Shown one piece after another: positions 8,438 to 11,448 of a stretch of DNA of 11,448 nucleotides (the stretch's first letter is position 1; the number at the start of each line of letters is the position of its first letter). The stretch is from positions 1-11,448 of the forward strand of contig MU277750.1 of NCBI GenBank assembly GCA_022385805.1. Reading direction: 5' to 3'. The notes under the pieces were generated by a model. The model was not told the DNA's origin. It saw only the letters and a program-made list of their open reading frames with translations, and did no database searches. Made by a program: the position numbers and the translations under genes. This stretch comes from Pilatotrama ljubarskyi. Taxonomy: Eukaryota > Basidiomycota > Agaricomycetes > Polyporales > Polyporaceae.

Positions 8438-11425
8438 ATGGCTGATCGACCTGACGCCCGCTTCTTCTCAATGCCTCCAGCCGTTTATCAAGCACCAGAC
8501 GGACAGAAGTGCAGCCCGTTCAAGGGAAAGCGTATTAACAACTTCGACCCAGGTAAGGCAGGCAAGCCGCTCCAGCCAGCTGCCCCCCTCGACCGTCTGC
8601 TTCTGGGAGAATCGAGCATGGGTAGCACCCTTCTAGTGGACTTGGACGCGTTCACGCGCGAGATCCTTCCGCCGTTGCCTCCCCACGCGACCAAGCTTTC
8701 CAAGAACACACTTGCGTCCGTCCGAAGAACCCTATACAAGAAGTTCAGGGGAAAAATTGAGAATAATAGGCCTGTGAAATTGCGTGAAGATCCCATCGCC
8801 GAAGCTGTGGTGCGTACCGCACTGCACGTTCCGCTCACCACTCCTTTATGACAACACGCACTCTCAGGTCGACGCAATCAACAGCATAGATCTTCCGGGT
8901 GGCTATGTCGCTCGCCTTTCTAGGTGCAAGGCAGACCTCTCGGACGACACAGGATCGAAAGTCGACGGGGCGCTCTACCCTCCCGAACGGGATCCTGGTG
9001 ACTCGGAGCGCCCTGATTGGACCCATTGCCGTCTCTACCTGGAGTTCAAGACGGGAGACATCTCCTACGATCCCTGGGACGACAGACCCAAGAAGAGCTC
9101 TGAAGCAGAGCCTTCGTCTCGCGCGAAGGTTCGTTCGCAGCTGACGGCGTACGCCCAGAACACCTTCATCTATCAGCACCGTACCGCTCTTCTCTCCCTG
9201 TTCATCATCGGAGAACAGTTCCGAGCCCTGTGGTGGGACCGATCGGGCGTCACCGTCTCGCGGAAGGTCAACTACATCGACGATCCGGAGTCTCTTCTGG
9301 GCCTCATCTGGCACTACGTACAACTCAGTGATCAAAGGCAAGGTATCGATCCAACAGCGACGCACATCGAGGAGAACTCGGAAGCGTTCCTGCTCATGGA
9401 CGAGCTCGCTAAGCCAGATCCCGCTTTGGACATGGACTACCTCGAGCCTGGCACAGAGCACATCAAGACCGAATTCTCGCGCCCATCAGTCCCCGTCGGT
9501 ACTCCACCGTGCTCCGCCGGAAGTCCCACGACATCGACCTCTGAGGGCCGACCCGAACAGTCTTCCAAGAAGCAAGTGCATTGTTTCACTGACCCTGACC
9601 TCCCGGAACCCAAGGACGATGGTGCAGATCCTCGAGTCTTCAGATACGTCCGCGAGGCGTTCCGAGATTCTCTTGCCCCTGGGTGGCCTCGCTATAAGCT
9701 GAGGGTCGGCCAGGATGACCGCGTCTTCCTTGTTGCGAAGCCCTTCTTCAAGTCTTCTTCGATGTTTGGTCGAGCGACTCGAGGATACGTCGCCATAGAT
9801 GCCCTGACGCGTCGGTTTGTCTTCCTGAAGGATTCCTGGAGACCGTACTACGAGGGGGTAGAGCCTGAGGGCACCTATCTGGACAAGTTCTCTAATGATC
9901 GGCACATGGTTGTTCCCACAGTCATCTGTCACGGGGATGTACGCCAACAGCAGGCGTTCAACGCTCTCTACCAGGCAGAGGTCGAGAAAGCGATCGCACA
10001 GAAGCGGACCTATCCCGCAGGTCCACGGCAGCAGCCTGACCCGTCAACGTCAACCTCCGTCTCGAACGAGCCGATGACGAAGAAGCGTCGTCGAGCTGAT
10101 GACGATGACGGTGAAGCTAGCCCGGAGGACACCACCTCACCAGAGCCGAACGCCAGGACAGCCAACACCATCTCGTCGGACCACTCTCTCCGTCGCCATA
10201 TGCACTATCGCATTGCTGTCAAGGAGGTCTGTCTCGCGTTCTCCGAGTTTAGGACGACCAAGCAGTTGATTCGATTGATGTATGACTGCATCATGAGTGA
10301 GTCGCCGCTTTTACTGCTCGTTAGGATTATTCTCACGCGTTACTCTCTTACAAGCTCACTACTGGGCTTATACCGATCACAAGCTGTTGCACCGCGATAT
10401 CAGCGCGGGAAATGTCCTCATACTCCCTAGGCTCGGCAGGAGCGCGACCGGGAAAGAGGTGGTGGTATGGCGTGGGCTTTTGACTGACTGGGAGCTCGCG
10501 AAATCGGTTGCCGAGGCAGAGAATGACCATGCGAGACAGCCCGAAAGAACGGTACGTCCCAAGCTCTCCGAACTTGAGTCTGTTACTCACAAGGCCGTAG
10601 GGTACCTGGCAATTCATGTCTGTGGATTATGTCGACTCGAACTGGACACGCCCGGTTATCGTCGCCGATGAGCTTGAATCCTTTCTCCATGTCCTGATAT
10701 TCTACGCGGTACGATTCATCCCCAACACACTTCCCGATGTCGCGGAGTTCGTCACCCACTACTTCGACACATTCGAACGTCAAAGGGGTTCTGACCGTAG
10801 ATGGTGTGGACCCGCCAAGCGTTTGGCGTTGGTACGCAAGCATATCAACACTCAGGGCGTAATTCTCCGATTCCTGAAGACTACCGGTGACACTGGAAAC
10901 CCTCTCAACATCCTCATAACTCGATTGCTTGCGCTCTTGGGTGCGAGATACGAGGTTTTGAGCTTCAATCAGGCACTTTTTCAGACCAACGACAAGGCGG
11001 CTGTCGGGAATGCAGATGCGTCTCCGGAGAGCTCTACTGAGATCGAAGACGCCGAAAGCTCCTTGGATGAGCCTTGGGACGCTATGGAGCCTCCCCCGGA
11101 GACAACGGAGCGCGCCGAACTAAACGCGAAGACCATCGAGCTAGCGGCGGCCCTGGAAACCCACGTTCCCTTCCTCCAGATATTCAGCGCGATCATCAAG
11201 ACGACATCGAAAGAACAATGGCTCAACACCGAAGTCGTTCCTCAGGATCAGCTCGTTGGTTACGAGCCTAGGATTGTCTGGGTCGCCCTGGGCGGTTCTA
11301 CCACTGCCGGAACTCGCAAGCGCCCCAAGACGGAGTCCGTGTCCTCTCTCGCGGCCCACAAGGTCGCTGCTACAGATTCCGCTGCATTGGCTACCACCAG
11401 AAAGAAGGGGAAGGGCCGCGCTTGA
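8438..11425 (+). CDS. Fungal-type (FunK1) protein kinase, gene B
   Basis: Close paralogue of gene A in the same orientation. Exons: 8438-8809, 8868-10296, 10355-10551, 10601-11425 (2823 nt, 940 aa). Introns of 58, 58 and 49 nt sit at the same codons and phases (0, 1, 0) as in gene A; each has a CTCAC branch-like site. The N-terminal region again shows NNFDPGKAG, SSMG and LPPLPP. FunK1 hallmarks: YQHRTALLSLFIIG, WWDRSG (246-251), LAPGWPRY, RATRGY, FLKDSWR with K445, CHGD, a basic/acidic linker (KKRRR 529-533 followed by an aspartate run), HRDISAGN (613-620; catalytic D615), TDWELAK (644-650; D645), GTWQFMS (667-673) and a basic end, RKKGKGRA (933-940). No lesions are seen, so it is probably an active protein kinase. 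The variable parts are the Ser/Pro-rich stretch before the kinase lobe, the acidic linker and the C-terminal region between the LxTH motif and the tail. Substrate is unknown; nuclear location is inferred from the basic clusters. Confidence 0.92.
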
Positions 11426-11438
11426 TCGCTCGCGGCCC
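11413..11438 (+). other. Perfect 8-bp hairpin spanning the stop codon of gene B
   Basis: GGGCCGCG (11413-11420) is perfectly complementary to CGCGGCCC (11431-11438), with a 10-nt loop that contains the TGA (11423-11425). In the mRNA this would be a very GC-rich stem enclosing the stop codon. Gene A has no stem at its stop but has hairpins 27 nt beyond it. A functional role is speculative. Confidence 0.55.
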
Positions 11439-11448
11439 ATGCTGACTT

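Noticed and set aside
8835..9461. 208-codon minus-strand open frame within gene B
   Set aside because: Antisense shadow of exon 2; an equivalent antisense frame is not conserved in gene A.
1..11448. CRISPR array, tRNA, rRNA or complete transposon
   Set aside because: No regularly spaced repeats, cloverleaf, rRNA-like sequence, transposase or reverse transcriptase motifs were seen. The only repeats are the three upstream copies, the paralogous genes and small inverted repeats.

Overview
The window looks like nuclear DNA from a basidiomycete fungus, most likely an Agaricomycete of polypore type. Three things point this way: two full-length genes of the fungal-specific FunK1 kinase family, very short introns (49-65 nt) with GTRNGT donors and CTCAC branch sites, and GC-rich coding DNA with no prokaryotic gene organisation. 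No species can be named from the sequence alone.

Layout. 1-1099: no confident gene; a few coding-like but conflicting stretches on the minus strand. About 1110-2162: relic of a FunK1 C-terminal half, with a still recognisable intron, broken by frameshifts and stops and holding an 18-G run. 2337-2640: two tandem copies of a roughly 120-150 bp repeat. 2727-2770: core promoter. 2833-5794: FunK1 gene A (4 exons, 927 aa). 5795-6512: non-coding. 6513-7034: minus-strand relic of a Gly/Asn-rich repeat protein. About 7114-7740: a second FunK1 C-terminal relic. 8084-8221: third copy of the repeat. 8333-8376: promoter like that of gene A. 8438-11425: FunK1 gene B (4 exons, 940 aa). The window ends 23 nt after the stop of gene B.

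The same order occurs twice on the plus strand: FunK1 C-terminal relic, upstream repeat, dyad element plus TATA box, intact FunK1 gene. The distance from relic stop to kinase ATG is about 670 nt in the first set and about 700 nt in the second. Genes A and B share all three intron positions and phases. The simplest reading is a tandem or segmental duplication of a unit that already contained a kinase and an older, dying copy of a different FunK1 subfamily. The locus is therefore a small kinase birth-and-death cluster.

Both intact proteins have a conserved N-terminal region without an assigned function, a split kinase region with the FunK1 hallmarks (WWDRSG, FLKDSWR, HRDISAGN, TDWELAK), a basic/acidic linker and a basic tail ending in or near KKGKGRA. 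The intact genes are well supported. The relics rest on ordered motif matches read by eye, and the functions of the repeats, dyads and hairpins are inference.
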